Assembly: GCF_000169095.1 (NCBI RefSeq)
Contig: NZ_AAVU01000013.1
Location: 62,001 to 126,000 of the forward strand
Source of the DNA: Lyngbya sp. PCC 8106
GTDB lineage: Bacteria; Cyanobacteriota; Cyanobacteriia; Cyanobacteriales; Microcoleaceae
Length of the DNA: 64,000 nucleotides
Reading direction: 5' to 3'
Made by a program: the position numbers and the translations under genes. Positions 9,206-18,927 of the stretch are shown here, in pieces. Numbering within the stretch: the first letter of the stretch is position 1; each line of letters starts with the position of its first letter. Under the pieces are notes generated by a model. It worked only from the letters and a program-made list of their open reading frames with translations. It ran no database searches and was not told the origin of the DNA.

Positions 9206-10135
9206 ATGACTGTCAGCAAAACGACTCAACCTGGACTCGCATCCCGTTTCGTGAATGGATTTCTAGCGGTTAAACCTTTATTTAATCTTGCCAAACATCA
9301 AGCCCGTCAGATGATGATTGAGCGAGCCGAAAAGCTGGGAGTTCCCTGGCGTCAACAAGCTGAAGCCCTGCTTTCACGCAATTGGGACAACGAATTTAAT
9401 CAAGTTCACAATCCCCAATTAAACTATCCTGAATATTATCTGCGTCCGTTTCATGCCTATGACGAGGGAAATCTCAGTTGGCAAGCAGCAGTGGAAGTCG
9501 AAGTCGCCGCCTATGCGGTTCATGCCAAAATCTGGCCAGAAGCGGGGGTTGAAGGGGATCACCGTCTGCGTCAGAGTTACAACGACGTTTTACAAGCTCA
9601 TTTACCGACAGATTTACAGGATATTGTAGACCTGGGGTGCAGTGTAGGAATGAGTACCCTGACCCTGCAAAACCTGTATCCAACAGCCAAAATTACTGGG
9701 GTTGATCTGTCTCCCTACTTTTTAGCCGTTGCTCAATACAATAGTCAAAAGTGGCAAAAACAAGGATATCCTCAACCGACTTGGGTTCATGCACCCGCAG
9801 AAGCGACAAATTTACCGAAAAAGAGTTTTGATTTGGTTTCATTGTGTTTAATTTGTCACGAATTGCCTCAAGTTGCGACGCAACAAATTTTTCAAGAAGC
9901 GCGACGGATTTTGCGTCCAGGTGGGTATATTGCGGTTATGGATATGAACCCCCACTCAGAAGTGATTACTCGAATGCCTCCTTTTGTTTTTACGTTACTC
10001 AAAAGCACTGAACCCTATTTAGATGAATATTTTAGTTTAAATTTAGAACAAACGTTAACAGATACGGGTTTTCAACTTGTCACTTTAAATTATAATAGCC
10101 CTCGTCATCGCACGGCGATCGCCAAGGTTCTCTAA
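9206..10135 (+). CDS. Class I SAM-dependent methyltransferase
   Basis: A 309-residue protein with a Rossmann methyltransferase domain in its second half. Motif I is DIVDLGCSVGMS (about 137-148), followed by the acidic ITGVDLSPYF strand, a SFDLVSLCLICHELP motif and a RILRPGGYIAVMD post-motif. The N-terminal 120 residues (containing NYPEYYLRPFHAYDEGN) are a cyanobacterial extension. It lies 84 nt after the hydrolase gene in the same direction, so co-transcription is likely. The substrate is not evident; small molecules or lipids/quinones are more plausible than nucleic acids given the UbiE-like motifs. Confidence 0.85.
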   Translation: MTVSKTTQPGLASRFVNGFLAVKPLFNLAKHQARQMMIERAEKLGVPWRQQAEALLSRNWDNEFNQVHNPQLNYPEYYLRPFHAYDEGNLSWQAAVEVEVAAYAVHAKIWPEAGVEGDHRLRQSYNDVLQAHLPTDLQDIVDLGCSVGMSTLTLQNLYPTAKITGVDLSPYFLAVAQYNSQKWQKQGYPQPTWVHAPAEATNLPKKSFDLVSLCLICHELPQVATQQIFQEARRILRPGGYIAVMDMNPHSEVITRMPPFVFTLLKSTEPYLDEYFSLNLEQTLTDTGFQLVTLNYNSPRHRTAIAKVL

Positions 10136-10244
10136 AGTTGAGTTTAAAGAGGGGTAGGTTGATTAATGTTATTGATTAGAAACATAGATCTGTATGGAAC
10201 CCGCACGACAATGATCCCCGTCTAAAATTTCCTATTTTTCCGCT

Positions 10245-12449
10245 ATGTTAAATGCAGAAGATCTGTTTAATGAAGCCTTTTATTTGGCAAATAATCCCGA
10301 TGTAGAAGCAGCAGTAGAAGCGGGGATCATTGAGAGTGGATTTGCTCATTTTATTGAGTCGGGTCAGTTTCAAGTCCGCCAACCGAGTCCATTGTATAGC
10401 GAACTCGACTATCTCGCGGCGAACCCTAATATTCGGGATGCGGTGACACAAGGGATTATTAATAACGGTTTTCAACATTTTATCGAATTTGGTCAATTTG
10501 AAAGACGCAACCCCAGTCCGTTATTTGATACGCTGTTTTATTTAACTCAAAATCCCGATGTGAATACAATTGTGAATGAGGGGATTTTAACCGCAATTGA
10601 ACACTTTGTTAAATTTGGTCAATTTGAAGATCGCGCCCCCAGTCTTTTATATAATCCCAATTATTATTTATCTCAAAACCCCGATGTTGCTGTCGCCGTT
10701 GAACGGGATGAACTGACTGGAATAGAACATTATCTTGATATTGGTGCGGCTCAAAATCGAAATTTTAGCGCGTTTCTTTCTCCAGATGGTTCTCCTTTTC
10801 CTAACCAAGTGAGTGTGGGAGATGTGACTCAAACTTCAGCAATTTTATTAACTCGAAATACAGTTTCAGGAGAAATAGAGTTTGAAGTTTCAACTGATCC
10901 CAACTTTACTCAAATTATCACATCACAAATCCAACCGATTAATAATATTATTGAACCCGTTAAAGTTGAAATCGGGAATTTAGCACCCGGAACTCAATAT
11001 TTTTATCGCGTTACCAATGCTTTAGGAACTCGTGAAGTAGGAAGTTTTAGAACCGTTCCCCCAATAGAGACTCAACAGGGGTTAAGATTTGGAGTCAGTG
11101 GAACAATTCAAGGTGAACTCGCTCCTTATCCGGCTTTAATTAATGCTCCTGAACGCAATTTAGACTTTTTTGTACAATTGGGTGATACAATTTCAGCCAA
11201 TACAATTTCCCCCGATTTACCTAAAGTTTCTCAAGCGATTACTGCTCTTGAGTTTAACACAAAATATAACGAAACAATTTCTCAACGATCTGGAATTAAT
11301 CCCTTAGCTAATTTAGGGTCATCAACGCCAATTTTTTCAGTGTGGGATGATCAAGATTTAATTAATAATTTTGCTGGAGGAGTTGCGCCAACGAGTCGTT
11401 TATTAACTCAGGCTATTTTTGGAACAGAGGGAGAATTTGTGAATGATACACCTTTGTTTGAAACTGCTTTAAACGCCTTCCAAAATTCTAAACCTTTACG
11501 GAACTTATTTTATGGAGAAACAGGAGATCCTCGCACAGCAAATGAGCGAAAACTGTATCGAGCAATTCCTTATGGACAAGCTGGGGCTGCGTTTATTTTA
11601 GATACTCGTTCTTTCCGAGATGAAAGCTTATTCCCACTGACTGACGTTCCCACAGAGGCGCAAGTTAATCAATTTTTTCAACAAACATTTACACCCAATC
11701 GAACGTTATTAGGAGCAGCACAATTAGAAGAATTAAAGAATGATTTATTAGCATCAGAGAGTGCAGGAATTACTTGGAAGTTTATTTTTTCCCCGGTTCC
11801 CATCCAAAATTTAGGCTTTTTTGAGGCGGAAGATCGATGGGAAGGCTATGCTGATGAACGCAATGATTTATTACAGTTTATTGATGAAAATAGGATTGAT
11901 AATGTTGTATTTTTATCGGGAGAGGCAAATGGTACAATTGTCAATAATCTCACCTATCAAACCGATTTTGAACAACCTCAAATTCAAACCAATAGTTTTG
12001 AAATTACGGTTCAACCGACTGCGGTACAGTTAGAATTAGAAAACGAACAAATTGCGGCACCTTTTGGCGCTGCTACTGTCGCATTAACACCGGATGATTT
12101 ACTGTCTCCTGAACTCAAAGATGTTTATTTTGGTTTGGACACTCAACCCGCAAGAAATGAGTTTATCCAAGAGGTTTTAGATGATCGAATTGTGAATTTT
12201 GGTTATGATCCCATTGGGTTAGAAGATTCAGAAATTGATGTAGAGTTAATCGAGGGATCATATGTAGCGGCTCATACATTTGGCTGGACAGAATTTGTAA
12301 TTGATTCCCAAACTCAACAGTTACAAGTGACAGTTTATGGAATTGAACCCTATACTCAAGAGGAGGTTGAAACCATTCCGGTTACGATTATTAATCGTTC
12401 ACCTCAAATTGTCAGTCAATTTAGAATTAATCCAGTTTTGAATCAGTAA
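10245..12449 (+). CDS. PhoD-like phosphatase-fold protein with N-terminal repeats, altered active site
   Basis: 734 residues. The first 185 hold four repeats of about 42 residues, each with a YL..NPDV core, an H(F/Y)..(F/I)G segment and usually an R..SPL(F/Y) end; similar units occur in secreted bacterial proteins. Next comes a fibronectin-like PhoD N-domain (about 188-275) and a metallophosphatase-like domain. The expected metal motifs are changed: GDTIS (Asp312) at the GDxxY site, WDDQD (367-371) where a His normally follows WDD, and SGEAN (558-562) where SGDxH is normal. It may therefore be inactive or use other metals. No classical signal peptide is visible. It was probably once an alkaline phosphatase D family enzyme. 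Confidence 0.75.
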   Translation: MLNAEDLFNEAFYLANNPDVEAAVEAGIIESGFAHFIESGQFQVRQPSPLYSELDYLAANPNIRDAVTQGIINNGFQHFIEFGQFERRNPSPLFDTLFYLTQNPDVNTIVNEGILTAIEHFVKFGQFEDRAPSLLYNPNYYLSQNPDVAVAVERDELTGIEHYLDIGAAQNRNFSAFLSPDGSPFPNQVSVGDVTQTSAILLTRNTVSGEIEFEVSTDPNFTQIITSQIQPINNIIEPVKVEIGNLAPGTQYFYRVTNALGTREVGSFRTVPPIETQQGLRFGVSGTIQGELAPYPALINAPERNLDFFVQLGDTISANTISPDLPKVSQAITALEFNTKYNETISQRSGINPLANLGSSTPIFSVWDDQDLINNFAGGVAPTSRLLTQAIFGTEGEFVNDTPLFETALNAFQNSKPLRNLFYGETGDPRTANERKLYRAIPYGQAGAAFILDTRSFRDESLFPLTDVPTEAQVNQFFQQTFTPNRTLLGAAQLEELKNDLLASESAGITWKFIFSPVPIQNLGFFEAEDRWEGYADERNDLLQFIDENRIDNVVFLSGEANGTIVNNLTYQTDFEQPQIQTNSFEITVQPTAVQLELENEQIAAPFGAATVALTPDDLLSPELKDVYFGLDTQPARNEFIQEVLDDRIVNFGYDPIGLEDSEIDVELIEGSYVAAHTFGWTEFVIDSQTQQLQVTVYGIEPYTQEEVETIPVTIINRSPQIVSQFRINPVLNQ

Positions 12450-12602
12450 ATCTTTGCTCTAAATTTAGAGATCAATTTCAAATTATTTGTTAATTAAAGA
12501 TTTTCATATTTTCACAAAAGGTAGATGTGATTTCAGATAATTGTGTGAGGAAAACGAGCAAACTTGATCAGATGATAATCTGAATCTTAGGACTTCTAAA
12601 CT

Positions 12603-13331
12603 TCAAGCTGATTCACAGCAGGAACAGAAAGCATTAGTTTCACAACTTCTGTGTTGCAAATAGCTATAGACAACCCGGTTACGTCCTTTGGATTTAGCCT
12701 TATACAAACTTTTATCCGCATTCATCAACAGCTCTAAAGGTGATAATTTATCCTCCGGTTTCCGAGTCGCAACTCCCAAACTCAAAGTAACACAGGAGCT
12801 AACTTTTGACTGTTTGTGAGGAATTTTGAGAGCAGCAACATGGGAGCGAATCTGTTCAGCAATCTCTAGAGCTTGTTCAGTCTCTAACTGAGGAAGAATT
12901 ACCGCAAATTCTTCACCACCATAACGAGCAACAAGAAAAGAATTGGGATCAAGAATTTCTTGAACAGCCTTTTGAATAGCTTCTGCAATTTGTTTTAAAG
13001 TAACATCTCCAGCAAGATGACCATAAGTATCGTTGTAAGCTTTAAAAAAATCAACATCACAGATAATCACCGATAAAGATTGTTCACTGCATTTTTCCCA
13101 TTCTTCATATAAATAAGCATAAAACTTGCGACGGTTAGCGAGTCGAGTTAGCTCATCTAAATTTGCCAAATATTTCAATTCTTTATTTTCCGATTGCAGT
13201 TGTTGTAGCATTTGATTTTGATGTTGAATCACTTGATGTAAGCTCAAAATCGTTAAATCCGTTTTAGAATTTCGGTTGAATCGTTGACGCATTGAGAACA
13301 AGATCGCTTTGAGGTTAAACATATTTGACAT
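12603..13331 (-). CDS. Diguanylate cyclase (GGDEF domain)
   Basis: Makes the second messenger c-di-GMP from two GTP. The signature GGEEF sits in RYGGEEFAVIL, and the domain entry DELTRLANRRKF is typical. A short coiled coil (HQVIQHQNQMLQQLQSENKEL) precedes the domain and may dimerise it. No RxxD inhibitory site is visible five residues before GGEEF, so product inhibition may be absent. There is no recognisable sensor domain. The frame is open upstream to a GTG at 13493, but that stretch does not look protein-like, so the ATG at 13331 (or 13322) is preferred; neither has a strong ribosome binding site. Confidence 0.85.
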   Translation of the reverse strand: MSNMFNLKAILFSMRQRFNRNSKTDLTILSLHQVIQHQNQMLQQLQSENKELKYLANLDELTRLANRRKFYAYLYEEWEKCSEQSLSVIICDVDFFKAYNDTYGHLAGDVTLKQIAEAIQKAVQEILDPNSFLVARYGGEEFAVILPQLETEQALEIAEQIRSHVAALKIPHKQSKVSSCVTLSLGVATRKPEDKLSPLELLMNADKSLYKAKSKGRNRVVYSYLQHRSCETNAFCSCCESA

Positions 13332-13612
13332 TTTTTTAGGATGCACCGAACTACAAGATCTAGTATCAATCACAACCCCAAATATAGAAGTGATGACATT
13401 CTCGAAATCCTGTGAGAATTCCGAAGTATTCTCGTGAGGGAAACCTGTTTGAGCTTGTGACACCCTAGAAGTCGCAAAGGTGATGAGTGTCACATAAAAT
13501 TAATAGCTCTCGGCGTTAAAGTAAGGGTCAAAGCTGATATTGAGCGAAAGACAGCAATAGGTGTAATCGCTTATCCTCCCACCACCAACCCCATTGAGCC
13601 ACTAGCGCTACT

Positions 13613-14671
13613 ATGCAACTTCAAGTTCAAACCTTCACGGTTCATAAACGTTTTCCCCTCACCATTAGTCGGGGAACCACAGCCGGATCAACGAATATTT
13701 GGCTGAAAGTCGAACAAGATGGGATCGAAGGTTGGGGAGAAGCTTCGCCTTTTTCGATCGGCGATCAATCTCAAACGACGGAAACGCTCGTGATGGCTTT
13801 AGAATCCGTAATTCCCAAGCTAGAAGCCTTAACTCCCCTAGATCGACAACGGATTGAACTGATTTTGCAAGAGAGTCAACTTCCCTCGGGGGCTTGGGCG
13901 GCGTTGGATATTGCGTTTCACGACTGGTTGGGAAAAAAAGTGGGATTACCCCTGTGGCGGTTATGGGGGTTGGATCGCGATCGCAGTGTTCCGATTTCGG
14001 TGACAATTGGGATTAATACCCCAGAAGGGGCGAAAGCCAGAGTCAGAGATTGGTTGAATTATCTCGATGTACGAGTCTTGAAAGTGAAATTGGGTAGCCC
14101 CCAAGGGATCGAAGCGGATCAAGAAATGTTCAGGGCGGTTCAAAGGTCAGCCCCTGCTGATACAGTGTTGTATGTGGATGCAAATGGAGGCTGGAATTTT
14201 TCAGATGCGATCAAAATGTGTAATTGGTTAGCCGGGTTCGGGGTTAAATATGTTGAACAACCGTTAGCGGCTGATATCGCATTACAACAGCTTCCTCAGC
14301 TTTATGCTCAATCTCCTTTGCCGATTTTTGTAGATGAAAGTTGTTTCAATAGTCGGGATATTCCTTTATTGGCTCGTTTTGTTCATGGGATTAATATTAA
14401 ACTGATGAAATCGGGGGGGTTAACGGAAGCGTTGCGGATGGTACACACAGCCAAAGCGTTTGGGTTGCAGGTGATGTTTGGCTGTTATTCTGATAGTAGT
14501 TTAGCCAATACAGCCGCCTCTCATTTAGCCTCGCTTGTTGACTATCTGGATTTAGATTCCCACCTCAATTTAATTGATGATCCCTTTACGGGTGCTACAG
14601 TGAAACAAGGATGTTTAATTCCCAATGATTTACCCGGATTAGGAGTGAGGAAAATAGAACTCCAAGATTAA
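13613..14671 (+). CDS. Dipeptide epimerase (L-Ala-D/L-Glu epimerase type)
   Basis: Enolase-superfamily enzyme that inverts a stereocentre in a dipeptide, probably in peptidoglycan peptide recycling. The 352 residues carry the KxK base (Lys157, Lys159), metal ligands Asp189 (VDANGGW), Glu215 (EQPL) and Asp241 (DES), and the opposite-face lysine in NIKLMKSGG (263/266). The DLD motif (313-315) sits where the DxD that binds the dipeptide amino group is found in characterised Ala-Glu epimerases, which favours this over MenC or muconate cycloisomerase. It is a single gene, divergent from the diguanylate cyclase. Confidence 0.88.
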   Translation: MQLQVQTFTVHKRFPLTISRGTTAGSTNIWLKVEQDGIEGWGEASPFSIGDQSQTTETLVMALESVIPKLEALTPLDRQRIELILQESQLPSGAWAALDIAFHDWLGKKVGLPLWRLWGLDRDRSVPISVTIGINTPEGAKARVRDWLNYLDVRVLKVKLGSPQGIEADQEMFRAVQRSAPADTVLYVDANGGWNFSDAIKMCNWLAGFGVKYVEQPLAADIALQQLPQLYAQSPLPIFVDESCFNSRDIPLLARFVHGINIKLMKSGGLTEALRMVHTAKAFGLQVMFGCYSDSSLANTAASHLASLVDYLDLDSHLNLIDDPFTGATVKQGCLIPNDLPGLGVRKIELQD

Positions 14672-14939
14672 AATGGTTAATCATTACTTCCCTTCAAACA
14701 CAGGATATTCATCTTCAAATGGTAAACTCACACCACTCTTTTCAGGCCAGAGAATCAATTTTAACGAAAACACTGTTTTAGTGAATGGGAAAAATTTAAT
14801 AAAACCGATTAAGAAGACAAACAAGATCACTACTTCTGACTTTCGGAGAGATTGATGTCTGATTGATTAATCCAGCCTGACTATTGGCGAGGGCTTTCGC
14901 TACAATAAAAGCGACTTTGTAATAATAAAATATACTAAG

Positions 14940-17381
14940 GTGTCTTTCAGTCTATTAACTACTGCTGATGGCGTGGAAAATTTACATTGGCTGCACAACA
15001 TTCGCCCCACAGACCGATCAATTGTTGGGGATAGAGGATTTTACTTGGGTGACTTGATTCAAGAGGGTTATCCGGTTATCCCTGGCTTTGTGGTGAGTGC
15101 CAAAATTTATCGGGAGTTCTTGGAAACAATAGACTGGCAAGAACCTATATTAGTTGACTTTCCAACATCTTCATTACATATTGATCTCAAAGATCCGCGA
15201 CAACTACAAGCGATCGCCCAACGGATTCGTCATCAAATCATTACATCCAGCTTATCTTCAGAATTTAGATCAATATTGCAATCATCACTGAATACCCTTA
15301 ACGCTCAGGCTTTGATCTTTCATCCCAGTTTAAGATTTCCCTTGATCCCCACCAATGGATTATTTGATCCGGTGATGAGTTGGGCAAAACTCGATACAGT
15401 TGAACTCGGGATTAAACAAGCTTGGGCGGAGTTATTTCGGGCGAGAAATTTATTGTATTGGCAACGCAACAATATCCAACTGGCACATCTTCAACCGACT
15501 ATTTTAGTACAACCGATTCCGGAGGCGATCGCTTCAGGTTCAGTTCGTTTTGATGCTGAAGTTTGGGATATTAAGGCGACTTGGGGCTTAGAATTAGCGA
15601 CATTCTGGGGACAAACTCACCCCGATCATTATCAAATCAACCCCCAAACTCAAGAACTGCAACACCAAAAACTCGGTTATAAAACAATTGGTTACAGTTT
15701 AAAATCCTCTACAAGCACTCAACTCAGCAATCTAGAGGGTCAATGGAGTGGGTTGGCTCAATGTACTCTATCCCCTCTGCACAGCCCGATAGAAGCCAAA
15801 TTATTAGGGCCAGAGTATCAAGAATCCGTACTCAAACCCGCTCAACTGCAATCCTTAATGGAATTAGTCAAACCCATCGCAACACATTTAGGAAAATCTG
15901 GATTGATTGAGTGGATCATGTGTGAGTCGTGTGAATTTTTTATTTCCCGTGTCTGTATTGTTGATGCTGATTCCATCCCCAAAAATAACTCTGGGATTGA
16001 CTCGGAGATTAACTCTGAAAAATCTTCGGGGGATCTTAGAGGAATTGCCGCATCTTCCGGGCGAATCGTGGGGAAAGCCTATATACTCGCCACTCCTTCT
16101 CAGGTTCAAACCCATCTGTTTCCAACCGGAGCAATTTTGGTCGTGAAAACCATGATACCGGAATTGCTGTCCTTACTCCAACGGGCGGCGGGTTTAATCA
16201 CCGAACAGGGAGGAATGACCGGACATGGTGCAATTTTAGCGCGAGAGCTAGGAATTCCGGCGGTGATTGGAGTTCAATCCGCGACTGAGCAGATTAAAAT
16301 GGGAGAATCCGTTCTCGTTGATGGGGATCGTGGAGAAGTTCATCGGATTCTGAGTCAGAATATGACGACTGATCAGCCTTTTTCGACGTTAGAAACAAAT
16401 TTAGAGACAAAACCGATTATTTCGGAGAATTGGTTACGGGTGCCGATTGCGACTCAATTGATGGTTAATGTGAGTCAATCGAGTTCTTTTCTACGACTCA
16501 AAAATTTCAAAGACTTACCGATTGATGGAGTGGGCTTAGTCCGTTCGGAACTGATGGCTTTAGATTTGTTAAACTCGGAGAATCCTTCAGTCGATTTTCG
16601 TCAGTGGTTACACCCTCAAAATCAGTCTAAATTTATTGAGGGAATGGTCGCTGATCTTCAGCAGCTTGCATCGACAATTGCACCTCGTCCTTTATGTTAC
16701 CGGGCTTTGGATTTACGGGAGTTTCACCAAGAGGTTAGACCGTTCTGGAATGGGGAAAATTCTGAGTTGGCGGCGTTAACGACTGTCTCTCACTGCGATA
16801 ATCATTGTCAAGACCAATATTCGACTTTATTTGAGTTGGAACTTGCAGTTTTATCAAAGCTCAATCAGTTGGGTTTTAATCATATTCGTCTGATTTTACC
16901 TTTTGTGCGATCGGTTGAGGAATTTTGTATTTATCGTCGCTATATCGAGAAAACTGGATTAACCCGCAATCCTCATTTTCAAGTTTGGATTATGGCGGAA
17001 GTTCCCTCTGTTGTCTTTTTAGTCTCGGATTATATCAAAGCGGGAGTTCAAGGAATTGCAATTGGAACCAATGATTTGACTCAATTTCTTTTGGGTATTG
17101 ATCGCAATCAAACTTGTCAACTTTCTCATCTCAATGAGTTACATCCAGCAATGCTGAAAGTGATTCAAAAACTGATTAAAGAGGCGAGGAAAGCGAAAAT
17201 TCCTTGTTCTATCTGTGGGGATGCTCCGGTATTATATCCAGAGTTAATTGATTATTTAGTCCGTTGGGGAGTGACTTCGATTTCGGTGAATCCTGATGCA
17301 ATTGAAAAGACCTATCTTGCGATCGCTCGGGCGGAACATTTACTAATGTTAGAACATTCTCGTTCCAGGCTTAAAGACTAG
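14940..17381 (+). CDS. PEP synthase-like protein with degenerate ATP-grasp half
   Basis: 813 residues in the order of phosphoenolpyruvate synthase: N-terminal PPDK-like ATP-grasp region (about 1-330), mobile phosphohistidine domain with GGMTGHGAILARELGIP (His429), and a C-terminal PEP/pyruvate TIM barrel with GTNDLTQFLLGIDRN and a CGDAP motif (Cys759). The swivel His and catalytic Cys are kept, but the N-terminal half has lost the usual GGKNAxLGE lysine (here VGDRGFYLGDL) and the VRSSATAEDLP-type arginine segment (here SLRFPLIPTNG). It may therefore not use ATP as PpsA does. The GTG start has an AAGG just before it. It lies near ppc, another PEP enzyme. Confidence 0.8.
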   Translation: MSFSLLTTADGVENLHWLHNIRPTDRSIVGDRGFYLGDLIQEGYPVIPGFVVSAKIYREFLETIDWQEPILVDFPTSSLHIDLKDPRQLQAIAQRIRHQIITSSLSSEFRSILQSSLNTLNAQALIFHPSLRFPLIPTNGLFDPVMSWAKLDTVELGIKQAWAELFRARNLLYWQRNNIQLAHLQPTILVQPIPEAIASGSVRFDAEVWDIKATWGLELATFWGQTHPDHYQINPQTQELQHQKLGYKTIGYSLKSSTSTQLSNLEGQWSGLAQCTLSPLHSPIEAKLLGPEYQESVLKPAQLQSLMELVKPIATHLGKSGLIEWIMCESCEFFISRVCIVDADSIPKNNSGIDSEINSEKSSGDLRGIAASSGRIVGKAYILATPSQVQTHLFPTGAILVVKTMIPELLSLLQRAAGLITEQGGMTGHGAILARELGIPAVIGVQSATEQIKMGESVLVDGDRGEVHRILSQNMTTDQPFSTLETNLETKPIISENWLRVPIATQLMVNVSQSSSFLRLKNFKDLPIDGVGLVRSELMALDLLNSENPSVDFRQWLHPQNQSKFIEGMVADLQQLASTIAPRPLCYRALDLREFHQEVRPFWNGENSELAALTTVSHCDNHCQDQYSTLFELELAVLSKLNQLGFNHIRLILPFVRSVEEFCIYRRYIEKTGLTRNPHFQVWIMAEVPSVVFLVSDYIKAGVQGIAIGTNDLTQFLLGIDRNQTCQLSHLNELHPAMLKVIQKLIKEARKAKIPCSICGDAPVLYPELIDYLVRWGVTSISVNPDAIEKTYLAIARAEHLLMLEHSRSRLKD

Positions 17382-17388
17382 AACCTAA

Positions 17389-17414
17389 GAGGGGATTTCA
17401 AAATCATCCACCTC
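17389..17414. terminator. Possible terminator between convergent genes
   Basis: An imperfect inverted repeat GAGGGGAT / ATCCACCTC lies in the 56-nt gap between the convergent PEP-synthase-like and YbjN genes. There is no long T-tract, so it is only a candidate. Confidence 0.3.
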
Positions 17415-17437
17415 TCGGTTTATTGTCTCGATAATGC

Positions 17438-17941
17438 TTAGTTTTCCATGCGAGAAATCACTTCTTCGGGGGATAAATTTCCAAAGATCACAGACATGAT
17501 CCCCGGTAGATATTTATCCATTGTGGTCACATTAGAATAAACTAAATGCTTCACCAACGTTGAGGACAATTGAGTACCTTCGACATCTAAACTGGTTTTA
17601 TAGCGAATTTCCCCATCATAGAAATTCATTTCAAAGTTTCCGATGATAATCCCATAGTTGATCATCGTGATAAACGTCGCCACATTGTAGCGTTTGTATT
17701 CAGGAACTTTTACCGGAAATACAGAATAAACGCTTAATTGTTTTTCTTCTTCGCGAGCGATCATGTAGCAGTCAAATCGACCATTATTCCCTTCAATTCC
17801 GAGTGCTAAAACTCTCCGATGTTCGATTTCTTTAAAAACCCAACCATCTTCGTCAAAGAACTCTAGCAGTACCTCAAATAGAGGTCGATCCGGGAGATTT
17901 TCTTTCGTGACTGTTTGGGGATTTTGTTCAGAAGCAATCAT
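17438..17941 (-). CDS. YbjN domain-containing protein
   Basis: A 167-residue cytoplasmic protein of the YbjN family, which has a fold like type III secretion chaperones. Recognisable parts are the N-terminal FEVLLEFFDEDGWVF, the central strand-rich region with FDCYMIAREEEKQL, and the helical end with FITMINYGIIIGNFEMN and YKTSLDVEG. YbjN proteins are widespread in cyanobacteria, and a chaperone or regulatory role is suspected rather than proven. An AGGAGA precedes the ATG by about 12 nt. The gene lies 55 nt after the next minus-strand gene, so the two may be co-transcribed. Confidence 0.85.
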   Translation of the reverse strand: MIASEQNPQTVTKENLPDRPLFEVLLEFFDEDGWVFKEIEHRRVLALGIEGNNGRFDCYMIAREEEKQLSVYSVFPVKVPEYKRYNVATFITMINYGIIIGNFEMNFYDGEIRYKTSLDVEGTQLSSTLVKHLVYSNVTTMDKYLPGIMSVIFGNLSPEEVISRMEN

Positions 17942-17996
17942 AATTCTATTGATCTCCTAAAAACCACTTAGGCTATTTTTTTATACGCTGGAAAAT

Positions 17997-18602
17997 TTAC
18001 AGCTTTTTATTGTCAGGTGTAATCATATCATCCCTCACCTGATTTAACTTCGGCTCCAGACAAATAATATTACTGACTTCATAGTAAACAGGCCAATAAA
18101 AACCAACCTGACTATAAGTAAGCCGATTTTTCTTTTCTACAAATTTCTGGTTATCAAAGATTCGTTTGCGGGTTCCTGAAAAAATACGGTGATTTTTTTC
18201 GAGGCTTTTTGCATCCGCTTGAATTTCGGTTTTAATCTGGTCAGCATTAACCCCGTTCGTGATTAATTGAAAACAGCGTTCGATCACTCGACGAATGGTT
18301 TGACGTTCTTTAGACTCGTACTGAAAAACAGCACCTTCGGCTTCTCCTTTCCACAAAGTTAACCGATAACAACCGTGAGGATTTCCATGAGGAAACCAAC
18401 CGAGTTTAAACGTATAACCCTGTTGATCGACAGTTGAACTTGTTCCCTCTAAAGTGATCGGCTTAATTAACAGTAAATCTTCATTGTAAAAGTGAGAATT
18501 GACAATTCCACCGTCTCGAATTAAGGGATCTTCATCTCCGAAAGCATTATGAATGATCGCCCAGCCACTAGGTATATTGAGTGGAACCAGTTTTGAATAC
18601 AT
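17997..18602 (-). CDS. Conserved-looking hypothetical protein
   Basis: 201 residues, not recognised. It has no signal peptide or transmembrane helix and mixed alpha/beta character. Distinctive segments are LNIPSGWAIIHNAFGDEDP near the start, FKLGWFPHGNPHGCYRLTLW in the middle and a basic KNHRIFSGTRKRIF stretch near residue 145. The alternation of hydrophobic strands and the Gly/Pro turns argue for a real folded protein. It may share a transcript with the YbjN gene downstream. No function can be proposed. Confidence 0.7.
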   Translation of the reverse strand: MYSKLVPLNIPSGWAIIHNAFGDEDPLIRDGGIVNSHFYNEDLLLIKPITLEGTSSTVDQQGYTFKLGWFPHGNPHGCYRLTLWKGEAEGAVFQYESKERQTIRRVIERCFQLITNGVNADQIKTEIQADAKSLEKNHRIFSGTRKRIFDNQKFVEKKNRLTYSQVGFYWPVYYEVSNIICLEPKLNQVRDDMITPDNKKL

Positions 18603-18927
18603 GAATAGTGATTGCTCAGTCTACTGAAGTCAAATTGACCAACGGATGGGTTTTGTGTGCCGTTAGCGTTGCTGAATCCGAGTGCAATGTCCACGTACCG
18701 ATATCGATACCTTTTCACTCCAGCTCGATCACCTCTTATCAATAACACGTTTTTCTCGGTCTCGCAAGAAAATTAGTCAACAGGTTACAGGTTACAGGGA
18801 ACAGTTATACAGTCACCCTCAAACAGCGACCAGTTCAGAGGGTACAGTGAAAAGTTTACAGGCAATTGCTCACCAAACTGATCACCATACACACTGTTGA
18901 CTGGTTACTGATCTCTGTTCGCTGAAA
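18603..18927. other. Intergenic region downstream of ppc
   Basis: 325 nt with no convincing gene on either strand. A run around 18780-18860 is rich in imperfect ACAG/GGTTACAG words, probably simple-sequence drift. Small forward and reverse frames here have no protein-like composition. Confidence 0.4.

Noticed and set aside
12457..12470. 14-bp palindrome CTCTAAATTTAGAG as a terminator after the PhoD-like gene
   Set aside because: It has no loop and no T-tract, so it is unlikely to form a terminator hairpin. It could be chance in AT-rich DNA.
14673..14855. 60-residue frame directly after the epimerase stop
   Set aside because: Starts 2 nt after the stop, but the text (MVNHYFPSNTGYSSSNGK) is low in hydrophobic pattern, it has no ribosome binding site and no recognised relatives. 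Possible but not supported.
18682..18900. 72-residue forward frame downstream of ppc
   Set aside because: Low-complexity ACAG-rich DNA with no coding character; it also overlaps other weak frames.
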